Shown here piece by piece: positions 25,602-35,785 of a stretch of DNA of 64,000 nucleotides. Under the pieces are notes generated by a model. The model ran no database searches. It was given only the letters and a program-made list of their open reading frames with translations, and was not told the origin of the DNA. The stretch is from Luteimonas granuli (lineage in GTDB: Bacteria > Pseudomonadota > Gammaproteobacteria > Xanthomonadales > Xanthomonadaceae): contig NZ_CP042218.1 of NCBI RefSeq assembly GCF_007795095.1, positions 434,001-498,000 on the forward strand, read 5' to 3'. Within the stretch, counting starts at the first letter, position 1; every line of letters starts with the position of its first letter. Position numbers and translations under genes: made by a program.

Positions 25602-25613
25602 TTGTATAGACAA
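25602..25613. promoter_or_regulatory. Candidate HutC operator between hutF and hutH
   Basis: TTGTATAGACAA is a 12-base near-palindrome (TTGT...ACAA arms) in the AT-rich centre of the 104-base divergent promoter region. The position, 48 bases upstream of the hutF ATG and 45 upstream of the hutH ATG, suits a repressor controlling both. Confidence 0.55.
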
Positions 25614-25658
25614 ATTGCCGGATGGCCATCCGGGGGCCGGGAACCGATTGGAGAATGC

Positions 25659-27278
25659 ATGAACGAGATCCTCTTGAAGCCTGGCACCGTTACGCTGGGC
25701 GAGTGGCGCGCGGTCCATGCAGGCGCGGCGATACGGCTTGATCCCGGCTCCGACCAGAATGTCGAAGCCGCCGCGGACACCGTACGTACCATCGTGGCCA
25801 AGGGTGACCCCGTCTACGGAATCAATACCGGATTCGGCAAGCTGGCCAGCGTACGGATCGAGCCGGAAGACCTGGAAGCGCTCCAGCGCAACATCGTGCT
25901 TTCGCATGCCGCGGGCGTGGGCGAGCCCATGCCCATCCCGGTTGCCAGGCTGATGATGTCCTTGAAGATCGCAAGCCTCGCGCAAGGAGCTTCGGGAATT
26001 CGTTCCGAGACGCTCCGGCAGCTGACGGCGATGCTGGAGCATGGAGCCATCCCCGTAGTACCGGCACAAGGCTCCGTGGGCGCATCCGGGGACCTCGCCC
26101 CTTTGGCGCACATGGCCGCGGCCATGCTCGGCGTCGGCGAAGTATTCCTGCACGGCCATCGAATTCCCGCCGCGGCCGCGCTTTCAAGGATCGGCCTGGA
26201 GCCGATCACGCTCGGACCGAAGGAAGGATTGGCGCTGCTCAATGGCACCCAGTTCTCCACCGCAAATGCGCTGGCGGGCCTGTTCGGGATCGAACGGGCC
26301 TTCCGCGCCGGGCTGGTGTCCGGCGCCCTCTCCACGGAGGCGGCAAAGGGGTCTGACACGCCTTTCGACCCACGCATCCATGCGCTGCGGCGGCAGCCTG
26401 GCCAGATCGTGGTGGCCGAAGCGCTGCTCGCACTGATGGCCGGCTCCGGCATTCGCGAGTCGCATCGACACAACGACGCCCGCGTGCAGGACCCGTACTG
26501 CTTGCGATGCCAGCCCCAGGTCATGGGAGCCGCGCTCGACGTGCTGCGTGGCGCCGCGTCCACGCTTGAAGCAGAGGCCAACGGTGTCTCCGACAACCCG
26601 TTGGTGTTCACCGACACGGGCGAGGTCCTTTCGGGCGGGAATTTTCACGCCGAGCCCGTGGCGTTCGCCGCGGACATGCTTGCCATGGCCGCCTGCGAGA
26701 TCGGATCGATCAGCGAGCGCCGTCTGGCCATGCTGATGGATCCGGCACTCTCCGGGCTGCCTGCGTTCCTGACGCCGGCACCCGGGCTCAATTCAGGTTT
26801 CATGATTCCCCAGGTCACCGCGGCTGCGCTCGTCTCGGAGAACAAGCAGAAGGCTTATCCGGCCAGCGTCGATTCGATTCCGACCTCCGCCAACCAGGAG
26901 GACCATGTCTCGATGGCCGCCCACGGAGCGCGCCGCCTGCTCGGGATGGCCGAGAACCTCACCAGCGTGATCGCGATCGAGCTGCTCGCTGCAGCCCAGG
27001 GGTGCGACTTCCATGCACCCCTATCATCCAGTGCCGCCCTCGAGGCCGCACGCGCAGCGCTGCGGGAGCGTGTACCCACGCTCCGGGATGACCGTTACTT
27101 CCATCCGGACATCTGCGCTGCGGCGGACATGGTGAGGTCCGGCGAGATCGCCGACAGCGTCGGGATGGACTTGCCAGGAGTGGCGGGGAGCATGCCGTGG
27201 CGACACGGATCGAACCCGTCCGCCACGCCGGTACGACTGCGCGATTCCATTGGAGCCCCGTCTCCAGCCACAGACTGA
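25659..27278 (+). CDS. hutH: Histidine ammonia-lyase
   Basis: 539 residues from ATG at 25659, preceded by TTGGAGAA. The MIO cofactor tripeptide Ala-Ser-Gly is at residues 142-144 in [16 protein letters not shown]. Other family motifs are [47 protein letters not shown] and [12 protein letters not shown]. It deaminates L-histidine to urocanate. It is slightly longer than the usual 500-515 residues because of a C-terminal tail. It is followed after about 10 bases by hutU, so they are cotranscribed. Confidence 0.95.
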   Translation: MNEILLKPGTVTLGEWRAVHAGAAIRLDPGSDQNVEAAADTVRTIVAKGDPVYGINTGFGKLASVRIEPEDLEALQRNIVLSHAAGVGEPMPIPVARLMMSLKIASLAQGASGIRSETLRQLTAMLEHGAIPVVPAQGSVGASGDLAPLAHMAAAMLGVGEVFLHGHRIPAAAALSRIGLEPITLGPKEGLALLNGTQFSTANALAGLFGIERAFRAGLVSGALSTEAAKGSDTPFDPRIHALRRQPGQIVVAEALLALMAGSGIRESHRHNDARVQDPYCLRCQPQVMGAALDVLRGAASTLEAEANGVSDNPLVFTDTGEVLSGGNFHAEPVAFAADMLAMAACEIGSISERRLAMLMDPALSGLPAFLTPAPGLNSGFMIPQVTAAALVSENKQKAYPASVDSIPTSANQEDHVSMAAHGARRLLGMAENLTSVIAIELLAAAQGCDFHAPLSSSAALEAARAALRERVPTLRDDRYFHPDICAAADMVRSGEIADSVGMDLPGVAGSMPWRHGSNPSATPVRLRDSIGAPSPATD

Positions 27279-27288
27279 CGAGCCCCGC

Positions 27289-28956
27289 ATGACCCAGATC
27301 GACACTTCCCGAGTGATCCATGCTCCCACCGGCCCCACCTTGACCGCGAAGAGCTGGTTGACCGAGGCGCCGCTGCGGATGCTCATGAACAACCTCGATC
27401 CGGCTGTCGCCGAACGGCCCGAGGACCTGGTGGTGTACGGCGGCATCGGCCGCGCCGCGCGCGACTGGGAGAGCTATGACGCGATCCTCGGCGCGCTGCG
27501 CGCGCTGGGCGACGACGAGACCCTGCTGGTGCAGTCCGGCAAGCCGGTCGGCATCTTCCCGACCCACGCCGATGCGCCGCGGGTGCTGATCGCCAACTCC
27601 AACCTGGTGCCGGCCTGGGCGAACTGGGAGCACTTCAACGAGCTCGACCGCAAGGGCCTGATGATGTACGGCCAGATGACCGCGGGCTCGTGGATCTACA
27701 TCGGCAGCCAGGGCATCGTCCAGGGCACCTACGAGACCTTCGTGGAGATGGGCCGGCAGCACTACGGCGGCAGCCTGGAGGGCCGCTGGATCCTGACCGC
27801 CGGCCTGGGCGGCATGGGCGGGGCGCAGCCGCTGGCGGCGAGCCTGGCCGGCGCCTGTTCGCTGACCGTCGAATGCCGCCAGGCGAGCATCGACTTCCGC
27901 CTGCGCACGCGGTATGTCGATGAACAGGCCACCGACCTCGACGACGCCCTGGCGCGGATCGCGAAGTACACCGCCGCCGGCGAGGCGAAGTCGATCGCGC
28001 TGCTGGGCAACGCCGCGGAGGTCCTTCCCGAGCTGGTGAGGCGCGGCGTGCGCCCGGACTGCGTCACCGACCAGACCAGCGCCCACGACCCCGTGCACGG
28101 CTACCTGCCGATCGGCTGGACGGTGGAGCAGTGGCTGGCGGAGCAGCAGGCGAACCCGGAAAAGGTCCGTGACGCCGCCAAGAAGTCGATGCGCGTGCAC
28201 GTGGAAGCCATGCTCGCCTTCCACGCCCGGGGCATCCCGACCGTCGACTACGGCAACAACATCCGCCAGATGGCCAAGGACGAAGGCTGCGCCAACGCCT
28301 TCGACTTCCCGGGCTTCGTGCCGGCCTACGTGCGCCCGCTGTTCTGCCGCGGCGTCGGCCCGTTCCGCTGGGTGGCGCTGTCCGGCGATCCGGAGGACAT
28401 CTACCGGACGGACGCGAAGGTGAAGGAGCTGATCCCCGACGATCCGCACCTGCACACCTGGCTGGACATGGCGCGTGAGCGCATCAGCTTCCAGGGCCTG
28501 CCGGCGCGGATCTGCTGGGTCGGCCTGGGCCAGCGCCATCGCCTGGGCCTGGCCTTCAACGAGATGGTCCGCACCGGTGAGCTGAAGGCGCCGGTGGTGA
28601 TCGGCCGCGACCACCTCGACAGCGGCAGCGTGGCCAGCCCGAACCGCGAGACCGAGGCCATGAAGGACGGCAGCGACGCGGTCAGCGACTGGCCGCTGCT
28701 CAATGCCATGCTCAACGTCGCCGGCGGCGCGACCTGGGTCAGCCTGCACCACGGCGGCGGCGTCGGCATGGGCTACAGCCAGCACAGCGGCGTGGTGATC
28801 GTCTGCGACGGCAGCGAAGCCGCCGACCGGCGCCTCGCGCGGGTGCTGTGGAACGATCCCGCCACGGGCGTGATGCGCCATGCGGACGCCGGCTATGACC
28901 TCGCGAAGCAGTGCGCGAGGGAGCAGGGGCTCAAGCTGCCTGGCATCCTCGGCTGA
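27289..28956 (+). CDS. hutU: Urocanate hydratase
   Basis: 555 residues from ATG at 27289 ([38 protein letters not shown]). It carries the urocanase NAD-binding and active-site features: [44 protein letters not shown] and [17 protein letters not shown]. It converts urocanate to imidazolonepropionate. The expected next enzyme, HutI, is not encoded here; instead the gene is followed by two gene fragments. Confidence 0.95.
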   Translation: MTQIDTSRVIHAPTGPTLTAKSWLTEAPLRMLMNNLDPAVAERPEDLVVYGGIGRAARDWESYDAILGALRALGDDETLLVQSGKPVGIFPTHADAPRVLIANSNLVPAWANWEHFNELDRKGLMMYGQMTAGSWIYIGSQGIVQGTYETFVEMGRQHYGGSLEGRWILTAGLGGMGGAQPLAASLAGACSLTVECRQASIDFRLRTRYVDEQATDLDDALARIAKYTAAGEAKSIALLGNAAEVLPELVRRGVRPDCVTDQTSAHDPVHGYLPIGWTVEQWLAEQQANPEKVRDAAKKSMRVHVEAMLAFHARGIPTVDYGNNIRQMAKDEGCANAFDFPGFVPAYVRPLFCRGVGPFRWVALSGDPEDIYRTDAKVKELIPDDPHLHTWLDMARERISFQGLPARICWVGLGQRHRLGLAFNEMVRTGELKAPVVIGRDHLDSGSVASPNRETEAMKDGSDAVSDWPLLNAMLNVAGGATWVSLHHGGGVGMGYSQHSGVVIVCDGSEAADRRLARVLWNDPATGVMRHADAGYDLAKQCAREQGLKLPGILG

Positions 28957-28963
28957 TGCCGGT

Positions 28964-29085
28964 GTCGTAGCTGAAGTCCGCGTCCGGATCGACCTTGGCC
29001 ATCGCCAGGGTCGGGGCCGCGCCGCCAGGGCCGGCGGCAAAGTCGAGCCAGGCATCGGCATCCGCGCCCAGGCTGTCGAAGTCGA
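28964..29085 (-). pseudogene. Fragment duplicated from the 3' end of the serine hydrolase gene
   Basis: 122 bases that match 31083-31204 with 8 mismatches by my count (about 93%). On the minus strand it encodes the same FDSLGADADAWLDFAAG...TLAMAKVDPDADFSYD end found in the beta-lactamase-fold gene 2.1 kb away, in the same orientation, without a start or any upstream portion. It abuts the M20 amidohydrolase fragment at 29086. Confidence 0.8.
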
Positions 29086-29245
29086 GCTGTACGTCTTCCT
29101 AGGCGTGACGCCGGAGGGCCAGGATCCGGCCACGGCGGCGCCCAACCACAATCCCGGCTTCTTCGTGGACGAGGCCGCGCCGGAAACCGGCACGCGCGCG
29201 CTGGCGATGGTGACGGTCGAGTTCCTTGCGGACGACGCCAGCTGA
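29084..29245 (+). pseudogene. 3' remnant of an M20-family amidohydrolase gene
   Basis: An open frame ending TGA at 29243-29245 encodes LYVFLGVTPEGQDPATAAPNHNPGFFVDEAA...GTRALAMVTVEFLADDAS. This is the typical C-terminus of M20/M38-like hippurate-type amidohydrolases ('GVTPxGQDPATAxxNHSPxFxVDExAL...GVRAL'). Only about 50 codons remain, fused at the left to the duplicated hydrolase fragment, and no start is present, so the gene has lost its body. Confidence 0.75.
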
Positions 29246-29290
29246 GTCACCGGGAGCGAACAGGCCACCCGCGCGGTGGCCTGTTCGTTG

Positions 29291-30514
29291 TCAGGCCGCG
29301 AGCAGCAGCCGGTCCCGCCGCGCAGGCCAGCCGCGGATCCAGGCGGCAAGCTCGGAGGCCGGCATCGGCCCCGCCACCAGTGCCCCCTGGCCCAGGTGGC
29401 AACCCAGCCCGCGTACGCAGGCAAGGTCGTCGACGTCGTCGAGCCCCTCGGCCACCGCGTGCGCGTCGAGCTCCCGCGCAAGGACCAGCGCGGCCTGGAC
29501 GATGGCGCGCCGGGACGGATCCTTGGCCGCGCCGCGTACGACGCCGCGGTCGATCTTGAGCTCCGAGAACGGCATTTCGCGCAGCTGGGCCAGGTTGGAG
29601 AAGCCGGTGCCGAACTCATCGATCGCCAGGCGCACGCCCTTCAGCCGCAGCCGGGTCATGATGTCCAGCTGATCCTGCGGCCGGGTCGGCAGTCGGGTTT
29701 CCGAAAGCTCCAGCACCAGCCGTTCCAGCGGAAAACCCGCGGCCTCGGCCAGCCGGCTGATGCGCTCGGGGAGGTCGAGCGAAGCGAGGTTGGCCATCGA
29801 CAGGTTGACCGCCACGTCGAGCTCCGGGCCGGTTCCGCTCCAGCAGCGGGCGTCGCGCAACGCATTGGTGAGCACGAGCCGCGCGAGCGGCCCGACAAGG
29901 CCCGCCTCCTCGGCCAGGGGCAGGAAATCCGCGGGCATCGCGATGTCGCCCCCGGGCCTGCGCCATCGCGCCTGCGCCTCGACTCCGACCACCTCTCCGC
30001 TGCCCAGCTCCACCTTGGGCTGGTAGAGATTGAACAGGTCTCCCGAAGCGATCGCCGCCTCGAGCGCGGTGGCATCGGAGGCCGGGGCGACCTGCGCGGA
30101 CGCAGTCGCGGGCTCGACGGCATCGACGGCGCCCGCTTCGAGCAGCGCGCGCAGGGCGTCGGGCTGCACCGGTTTGGACAAGGTGCCCAGCACACGCAGT
30201 CCCTGCGAACGCGCCAGTTGCTCGGCCGCCTGGAGCACGCGCGACTCGGCACCGCTCATGAGCACCAGACCGCCCCGGAAGCCGCTTTCGGCGAGGTGGC
30301 GCACGAACTCGACGCCATCCATTCCGGGCATCCGCAGATCGCAGAATACGAGGCCGAAGCCCTCGGCACGGGCGCCGACACGCTGGAGCGCATCTTCGCC
30401 GCGCGCGCACAGTTCGATTCCGGTGTAGCCGCTGTTCCTCAACCCCATGGCCCGCAGCTGGATATGCAGCAGACGGGTGGTGAAATCATCATCGTCAACA
30501 ACCAGGATCTTCAA
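29291..30514 (-). CDS. Response regulator with EAL domain (partly degenerate)
   Basis: About 407 residues. An N-terminal receiver domain (ILVVDDDD, phospho-Asp in FCDLRMPGMDG, SKPV Lys) is joined to a C-terminal EAL phosphodiesterase domain from about 150. The start is uncertain; a TTG at 30514 overlaps the upstream stop and has AGGGAG at 8 bases. Compared with the active consensus, EALxR is EAQAR, DDFGTG is DEFGTG, AEGVET is AEGLDD and GCDxxQG is GCHLGQG; the NLS Asn, ELSE Glu, LKID Lys and Gln remain. Cyclic-di-GMP hydrolysis may be weak or lost. Translationally coupled to the Hpt gene, its likely phosphodonor. Confidence 0.85.
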   Translation of the reverse strand: MKILVVDDDDFTTRLLHIQLRAMGLRNSGYTGIELCARGEDALQRVGARAEGFGLVFCDLRMPGMDGVEFVRHLAESGFRGGLVLMSGAESRVLQAAEQLARSQGLRVLGTLSKPVQPDALRALLEAGAVDAVEPATASAQVAPASDATALEAAIASGDLFNLYQPKVELGSGEVVGVEAQARWRRPGGDIAMPADFLPLAEEAGLVGPLARLVLTNALRDARCWSGTGPELDVAVNLSMANLASLDLPERISRLAEAAGFPLERLVLELSETRLPTRPQDQLDIMTRLRLKGVRLAIDEFGTGFSNLAQLREMPFSELKIDRGVVRGAAKDPSRRAIVQAALVLARELDAHAVAEGLDDVDDLACVRGLGCHLGQGALVAGPMPASELAAWIRGWPARRDRLLLAA

Positions 30515-30927
30515 AGCGCACACTCCCTGTCCCGCGCCGCTGCCCGTGCATCGCACCAGGCCTCCATCGCGGCGAGCGCCGCATCCAGCGCATCCACGAC
30601 CTCACCCACCAGAGGCCCGATGCCGTCGCCGGGGCCCGCTTCCGCTTCCGCTTCCAGCCGGGCGCAGAGCGTGGCCAGGGGAAATGCACCGACGGCACGT
30701 GCCGAAGACTTCAGGCTGTGGCCGAGCAATCCCGCTTCGCCGGCGTCCCCGGCCCCGGCCGCGCGCAGCAGGCCCTCGCGGACGCCGGTGGCGACCTCGT
30801 CGAAGCAGACCAGGATCTGCAGCATCAGCGCCGGCTCGTCGCCCACGAGTCCACGCAGCGCCCCTGCATCGAACACCCCCGCCTGCCCGCCCTCGCCTCT
30901 GTCCTCACCCACACCGGTGTCCGGCAT
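30511..30927 (-). CDS. Hpt (histidine phosphotransfer) domain protein
   Basis: A 138-residue four-helix-bundle protein. The phosphorylatable His is in GHSLKSSARAVGAFPLATLCARLE (about residues 69-92), the classic Hpt motif. No other domain. The stop TGA overlaps the probable TTG start of the receiver-EAL gene, so the two are made together; the Hpt protein probably passes phosphate from a hybrid histidine kinase encoded elsewhere to that receiver. The 110 bases upstream of it contain no gene. Confidence 0.85.
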   Translation of the reverse strand: MPDTGVGEDRGEGGQAGVFDAGALRGLVGDEPALMLQILVCFDEVATGVREGLLRAAGAGDAGEAGLLGHSLKSSARAVGAFPLATLCARLEAEAEAGPGDGIGPLVGEVVDALDAALAAMEAWCDARAAARDRECAL

Positions 30928-31040
30928 AGCGGTCCTGCCCCTCCCTGGCGCGGCGCAATCATTGCCCGTCGCACTGCGGGATGCTAGCCGCGCACGTCGC
31001 TATCCCGTGTGAGCCCGGTCACAGCCCGGCCCCGCGCCGC

Positions 31041-32641
31041 TCAGGGACAAGGACCGATGCGCCCGAAGGCCAGGTCCTCATAGTCGTAGCTGAAGTCCGC
31101 GTCCGGATCGACCTTGGCCATCGCCAGGGTCGGGGCCGCACCTCCGGAACCCGCGGCGAAGTCGAGCCAGGCATCGGCGTCCGCGCCCAGGCTGTCGAAG
31201 TCGACCAGCAACCGGTCCCCGGCCCTCATCACCGGGCCAGCCAGGCGCGGCGACTTCAACGACTCGAAGCGCACGCCCTCCCCGGCCGCGCAGACCTTCG
31301 CGTCGCCGAACCAGGGATCGCGAAAGAGGCCAAGCCACGGCGCCAGCTCGGCGGCCGTCGCGGGACGACGCGGAAGCCTGGCGGCCACGCTTTCTTCACC
31401 CGCGGCGCGCGCTGCTTCAGTCGCAGCCCTTTCCCCGGCGAGAAGCCCGGCGTAATGCGCCACCAGGTTTCCCCCGGGCCATGGCCGGTGGTGAACAGCT
31501 TCGACAAGGACTGTTCGAGCACGGTGCGGGCCTCGCCGGCTTCGGCATTGACGAGGATGACGAAGCCAGCGTCCAGCTCCGGCAGCAGGGTCACCGCGGA
31601 ATACATGCCCGACAGCGTGCCGGTATGCGCCACCTTCTGCGTCCCGTCCACGTCGCTGAGCCGCCAGCCGTAGCCGTAGGCGGAGTAATGGCTGCGGTTC
31701 CAGTCGCGCATGCGACGGGTCAGCGGCATCGGCATGTGTGCCGTCCATGCCGCCTCGCGCTGTGCGCGCGACAGCCACGGCCGGCCGTCACGACCCGTGG
31801 TGTCCGGGTCCAGCCAGGCCTGTGTCCAGCGCAGCATGTCGTCCACGCCGCAGCGCACGCCCCCCGCCGCGGCCATCGGCATGTCGGCCACGATGTCGCC
31901 GTCGGGGCGCGCCACCCAGTCCCCGTCCCGGCGTCCGTGCGGCGCGGCGACGCTTCCGGCCTGGTCCAGGCGCCACTCGCCGATCCGGCAGCCGTCCATG
32001 CCCAGGGGTTCGAACACCTCGCGTCGCAGCAGCACGTCGAAAGGCGCACCGCCCGCGGCCGCCGCCACTTCCCCGGCAACGATGTAGAGCGTGTTGTCAT
32101 AGGCATAGCGCGAACGGAAGCTCCAGCGCGGCTTCAGATGCGCCAGCCCGGCGATGACTTCGCCGCGGCTGAAGGAATTCGGCTCCGGCCACAGCATCAG
32201 GTCTCCGGCGCCCGGGCCCAGCCCGCTGTTGTGGATCAGGAGATCGCGCACCTGCATCTCGCGCGTCACCCAGTCTTCATGCATGCGGAAGCCCGGCAGA
32301 TGCTTGACCACCGGGTCGTCCCAGGCCAGCAGGCCGGCATCGACCTGCCGCGCCAGGAGCGCAGCGGTCATCGCCTTGGTGTTGGAGGCGACCTTGAACA
32401 GGCTGTCGCGCGTGATCGCGGCGCCGCTGCCGGCGGCCGTTTCGCCGCGCAGCTCGACCTGACGCACCTTCCCGTCCACCACTACGCCGACCGCGATGCC
32501 GGGAAGCCCGTAGCGCGCCACAGCCTCGTCGACCGTCGCCGCGAGCGTCTCTGCCGCGGGCAGCGGCGGCCGCGCCTGCGCGGGTGCAACAAAAAACGCG
32601 GCCGTGAGGACGGCCGCGCAAAGGACATGCAGGGGATTCAT
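31041..32641 (-). CDS. Beta-lactamase-fold serine hydrolase (frameshifted)
   Basis: An exported class C-type penicillin-recognising hydrolase with signal peptide (LCAAVLTAAFFVAPAQA) from the ATG at 32641, preceded by GGAGGTGG. Active-site motifs: Ser-x-x-Lys in SLFKVASNTKA, Tyr-x-Asn in YAYDNTLYIVAG, and HTG in KVAHTGTLSG. The frame breaks in a run of five C (31471-31475; G on the coding strand). Adding one base joins LFTTGHGPG to GNLVAHYAGLLAG and gives about 533 residues with a C-terminal beta domain ending at 31041. Either a real frameshift or an assembly indel. Relatives act as D-aminopeptidases or esterases; the neighbours suggest peptidoglycan peptides. The last 120 bases are duplicated at 28964. 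Confidence 0.8.
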
Positions 32642-32715
32642 CACCACCTCCGCTTCCCGCCAGGAAGCCGCCGCCGGGGTCGCCGGCGGCGGGTTGTCGA
32701 TGCCGCAGGACGGCG

Positions 32716-35700
32716 TCAGAAGTTCCAGGTCACCACCAGCTGCGCGTAGCGCGGCGACTGCCAGCGGGTACCGGTACCGAAGGTCGAACGGCGCACACCG
32801 GGATTGCCCTCGTAGCGCGCACGGACGTTGATGACCTCCTGGTCGTTTAGCAGGTTGTACACCGACAGGCGGGCCTTCAGGTCGATGCCTTCGACCGGCA
32901 GGGTCCAGGTGATGTTCGCACCGACGTCGTAGATCCACGGCATGCGACCGAAGGCCCCGCGCTCGGACCGCTCGTACTCGCGGTCCTGCCACGGGCCGGC
33001 GCAGTTAGCCACGCACAGCCAACCGGTACCGCCGCCGCTGCCTTCGCTGGTATAGCTAGCCACCGCGAAGTTCTCGTCCGGCCAGGTCACGCCGAAGGCG
33101 GAAATCGGACCGCCGGACAGTGCAGTCACCGTGCCGCCGATGCTCCACATCTCGTTGAACCTGTAGCTGCCGCGCAGCTTGATCTGGTGGCGATGGTCGT
33201 TGAACAGGTCACCGTAACGGTCGTTGTTGGCCGGGTGGTCCCAGTGCTGGACCATGCCGGTGTCACCGTAGTTGGTATCCGAGTTCACCGGACCTTCGTG
33301 GTTGCCTTCCAGCTTGGACCAGAGATAGGACGCGTTGAACGCCCACTTGTCGTCCCAGGCGCGGTCGATCTGGAACTCGACCGCCTTGTAGGTGCGCTTG
33401 GGCTTGGAGTAGCCGATCACGCGATTGCTGCCGACGGTGATGTAGCCCTCCTTGGAGGTGTCGATCGTGACCCAGCCATCCTGGGCGCAGCCCATCGCCG
33501 TGGTGCCCCACAGGGTCAGGTCGTCCCCCGGGTTGGCGATCGGCCAGAGGGTGCCGTGGCGGACGCCGCACAGCGCGTTGATGCGCACGTCGTCGAGCGC
33601 GTTCGGCATCCGACGGTAGGTCGCGTTGACCCCCCACGACCAGGCCTGGCTGATCATGGTCTGGAAGCCGAGGATCGCCTCGTCCTGGTAGACCGCATCG
33701 ACGTCGCGGTCCACGCTCTGGCGGTAGTCGCGGACACTGATGTTGAACTGGTCGTCCACGGGGCCGATCTGGTTGCCGATGATCGGAGCCATGTACTCGG
33801 CACCGGTCACCGGATTGGTCGCGCGATTCCATCCCTGCAGTTCGTAGAACGTGCGTTCGTCAAGCAGGCCACCTGCGAAGTTGTAGCTGATGATGCTGGT
33901 GACCGGCATGTAGTAGCGGCCCAGGCTGCCGAAGAGCTTGGTGGTGCCATCCCCCTTCATGTCCCAGGAGAAGCCCACGCGCGGCGACACCAGGTTGTCC
34001 ATCTCGATGAAACTGTCGCCCGCTGCCGTCTTGTTGTCGAAGTTGTCCACGCGCAGGCCGAGGTTGAGCAGCAGGTTCGGCGTGAGGCTCCAGATGTCCT
34101 CGAGGTAAAAGGCGCTGGCCTCGATGTCGAAGACGCCGCCGTCGGCGCGCTCGCGCGCCATCAGGAACGCATTGACACCCGCGGGCAGAGGCGTGCCGTT
34201 GTCGAGGACCTGCGTCGCGCTGGTGCGACCGTAAGCGACGTACTGCTTGCCGTCGCCCGGGTAGGAGGTCACCCGGTCGGTGGTCATCAGCTCATGGTCC
34301 CACCCGAAGCGCAGCAGGTGGTCGCCCAGCGCCCACTCGAAGTCCAGCCGCTTGGCCTTGCGCTCGTCCTCGTGCGAGACCACGTTCGAGCCGGGATGAC
34401 AGCCCAGCGTCGGGCTGCCCATGCCGCGATAAACCGCGCCATAGGAGGCGTTGTTGTAGCTGATCCAGCTGCACTGACTGTCCTGCGGGGAGCGCACGAA
34501 GCTGGTGCTGCGGTTGATGCCGTACATGGCCTTGGCAGTGAGGTTCTCGCCGAAATGGCCGGTGTAGGTGAGCGATCCGCTCTTGCCGCCGCTCGAGTTG
34601 TTGGACAGGGTCGGGGCGCCGCGCAACTCGCGGCTCTCGAAGTCGTAGCCGTAGAGCGCCGTGTCGGAATCACCCTCGTCGGAGAACGCGAGCAGTTCCA
34701 GCAGATGGTCGTCGGTCAGGTTCCAGTCGACCTTCGCGCCCCAGAAGCCATTGCTGCCCTCCCGTTCGCTCAAGCTGCTGCCGGCGGCGTTGGTAAAGCG
34801 CGATTCGCTCTCCCGCTGCTCGTACATGGCGAACATGAACAACCGGTCCTGCACGATCGGGCCGGAGGCCCAGACGTTGGTCTTGGTGAACGTGCTGCGG
34901 TCGTGGCTGGAGCGCACGTTGACGCTGCCGTCGTCGTAGAAGCGATCCTCGCCGCTGGCCTTCCACGCATTCGGCTCGAAAGTGAGCTCGACGCCGCCCT
35001 GGAATTCGTTTCCACCGGAACGCGTGACCGCGTTGATCACGCCGCCGGTGCTGCGTCCGAACTCCACCGAATAGCCGCCGGTCTTGACCTGGAACTCCCT
35101 GAAGAAGGCGAACGGAGCCGTGGAGAAACTGTGGCGCCGATAGAAGTCGGTGACGTTCAGGCCGTTGATGAAGATGGAGTTCTCGGCGATCGAGGAGCCG
35201 CCGAACGAGATGCCGCCGAAGCTGGAATTTCCACCGATCACGCCGGGTGCCAACAGGGCGACCGAGGAAAGGCTCTGTTCGACTGGCAGCCGGGAGATCT
35301 CCTCGCGGGTCACGTTGGTGGCGGTTTCCGTCGACCGGACATCCACTCGATTGACCACGCGGTCGCCGATGACGGTCACGCTTCCGAGGTTGGCGATGCC
35401 ACCCTCGCTGCCCAGATTCACCGTGGTCGTGCCGCCCAGCGACACGCTGACGCGGACCCGCTCTCCCACGGCCTGGCCGCTGCGCATCACCTGCAGGTCG
35501 TAGTCGCCCACCTGCAGTTGGCCCAACCGGTAGCTGCCGTCGCCGCTGACGGTGACGCTGCGGGTCAGACCCGTGTTGACGTTCGTGATCGTGATCTGAT
35601 CGCCGGCGGTCGCGAAGCCCGCCACCGAGCCAGTGGCGCTCTGCGCAAGCACCACCGGTGCCATGGTGGACAGGCACGCTCCCAGCGCGATGCTGAGTGC

Positions 35701-35733
35701 GGCACGACGAAGCTTGGTATGACTGGACTTCAT
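32716..35733 (-). CDS. Oar-like TonB-dependent receptor
   Basis: A 1005-residue outer-membrane receptor. The signal peptide ends near VVLAQ; an N-terminal carboxypeptidase-regulatory-like beta domain follows (SVAGFATAGDQITITNVNTGLTRSVTVSGDGSYRLGQLQVGDYDL, about 35-85). The plug domain (SVALLAPGVIGGNSSFGGISFGG, GYSVEFGRSTGGVINAVTRSGGN) and a long barrel lead to YAQLVVTWNF at the end. This Oar-type architecture is typical of xanthomonad and Myxococcus receptors for large ligands such as peptides or proteins. It lies between the serine hydrolase and transglutaminase-like genes on the same strand, suggesting peptide uptake. Confidence 0.9.
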   Translation of the reverse strand: MKSSHTKLRRAALSIALGACLSTMAPVVLAQSATGSVAGFATAGDQITITNVNTGLTRSVTVSGDGSYRLGQLQVGDYDLQVMRSGQAVGERVRVSVSLGGTTTVNLGSEGGIANLGSVTVIGDRVVNRVDVRSTETATNVTREEISRLPVEQSLSSVALLAPGVIGGNSSFGGISFGGSSIAENSIFINGLNVTDFYRRHSFSTAPFAFFREFQVKTGGYSVEFGRSTGGVINAVTRSGGNEFQGGVELTFEPNAWKASGEDRFYDDGSVNVRSSHDRSTFTKTNVWASGPIVQDRLFMFAMYEQRESESRFTNAAGSSLSEREGSNGFWGAKVDWNLTDDHLLELLAFSDEGDSDTALYGYDFESRELRGAPTLSNNSSGGKSGSLTYTGHFGENLTAKAMYGINRSTSFVRSPQDSQCSWISYNNASYGAVYRGMGSPTLGCHPGSNVVSHEDERKAKRLDFEWALGDHLLRFGWDHELMTTDRVTSYPGDGKQYVAYGRTSATQVLDNGTPLPAGVNAFLMARERADGGVFDIEASAFYLEDIWSLTPNLLLNLGLRVDNFDNKTAAGDSFIEMDNLVSPRVGFSWDMKGDGTTKLFGSLGRYYMPVTSIISYNFAGGLLDERTFYELQGWNRATNPVTGAEYMAPIIGNQIGPVDDQFNISVRDYRQSVDRDVDAVYQDEAILGFQTMISQAWSWGVNATYRRMPNALDDVRINALCGVRHGTLWPIANPGDDLTLWGTTAMGCAQDGWVTIDTSKEGYITVGSNRVIGYSKPKRTYKAVEFQIDRAWDDKWAFNASYLWSKLEGNHEGPVNSDTNYGDTGMVQHWDHPANNDRYGDLFNDHRHQIKLRGSYRFNEMWSIGGTVTALSGGPISAFGVTWPDENFAVASYTSEGSGGGTGWLCVANCAGPWQDREYERSERGAFGRMPWIYDVGANITWTLPVEGIDLKARLSVYNLLNDQEVINVRARYEGNPGVRRSTFGTGTRWQSPRYAQLVVTWNF

Positions 35734-35785
35734 TGCGTTTCTCTCCCCGAAACAGGAATCCGTGGTGGTTGGCGTTGCTCAGTGA

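Noticed and set aside
26959..29619. An 886-codon minus-strand open frame over hutU
   Set aside because: Antisense to hutH/hutU, Arg/Ala/His-rich, no recognisable motif.
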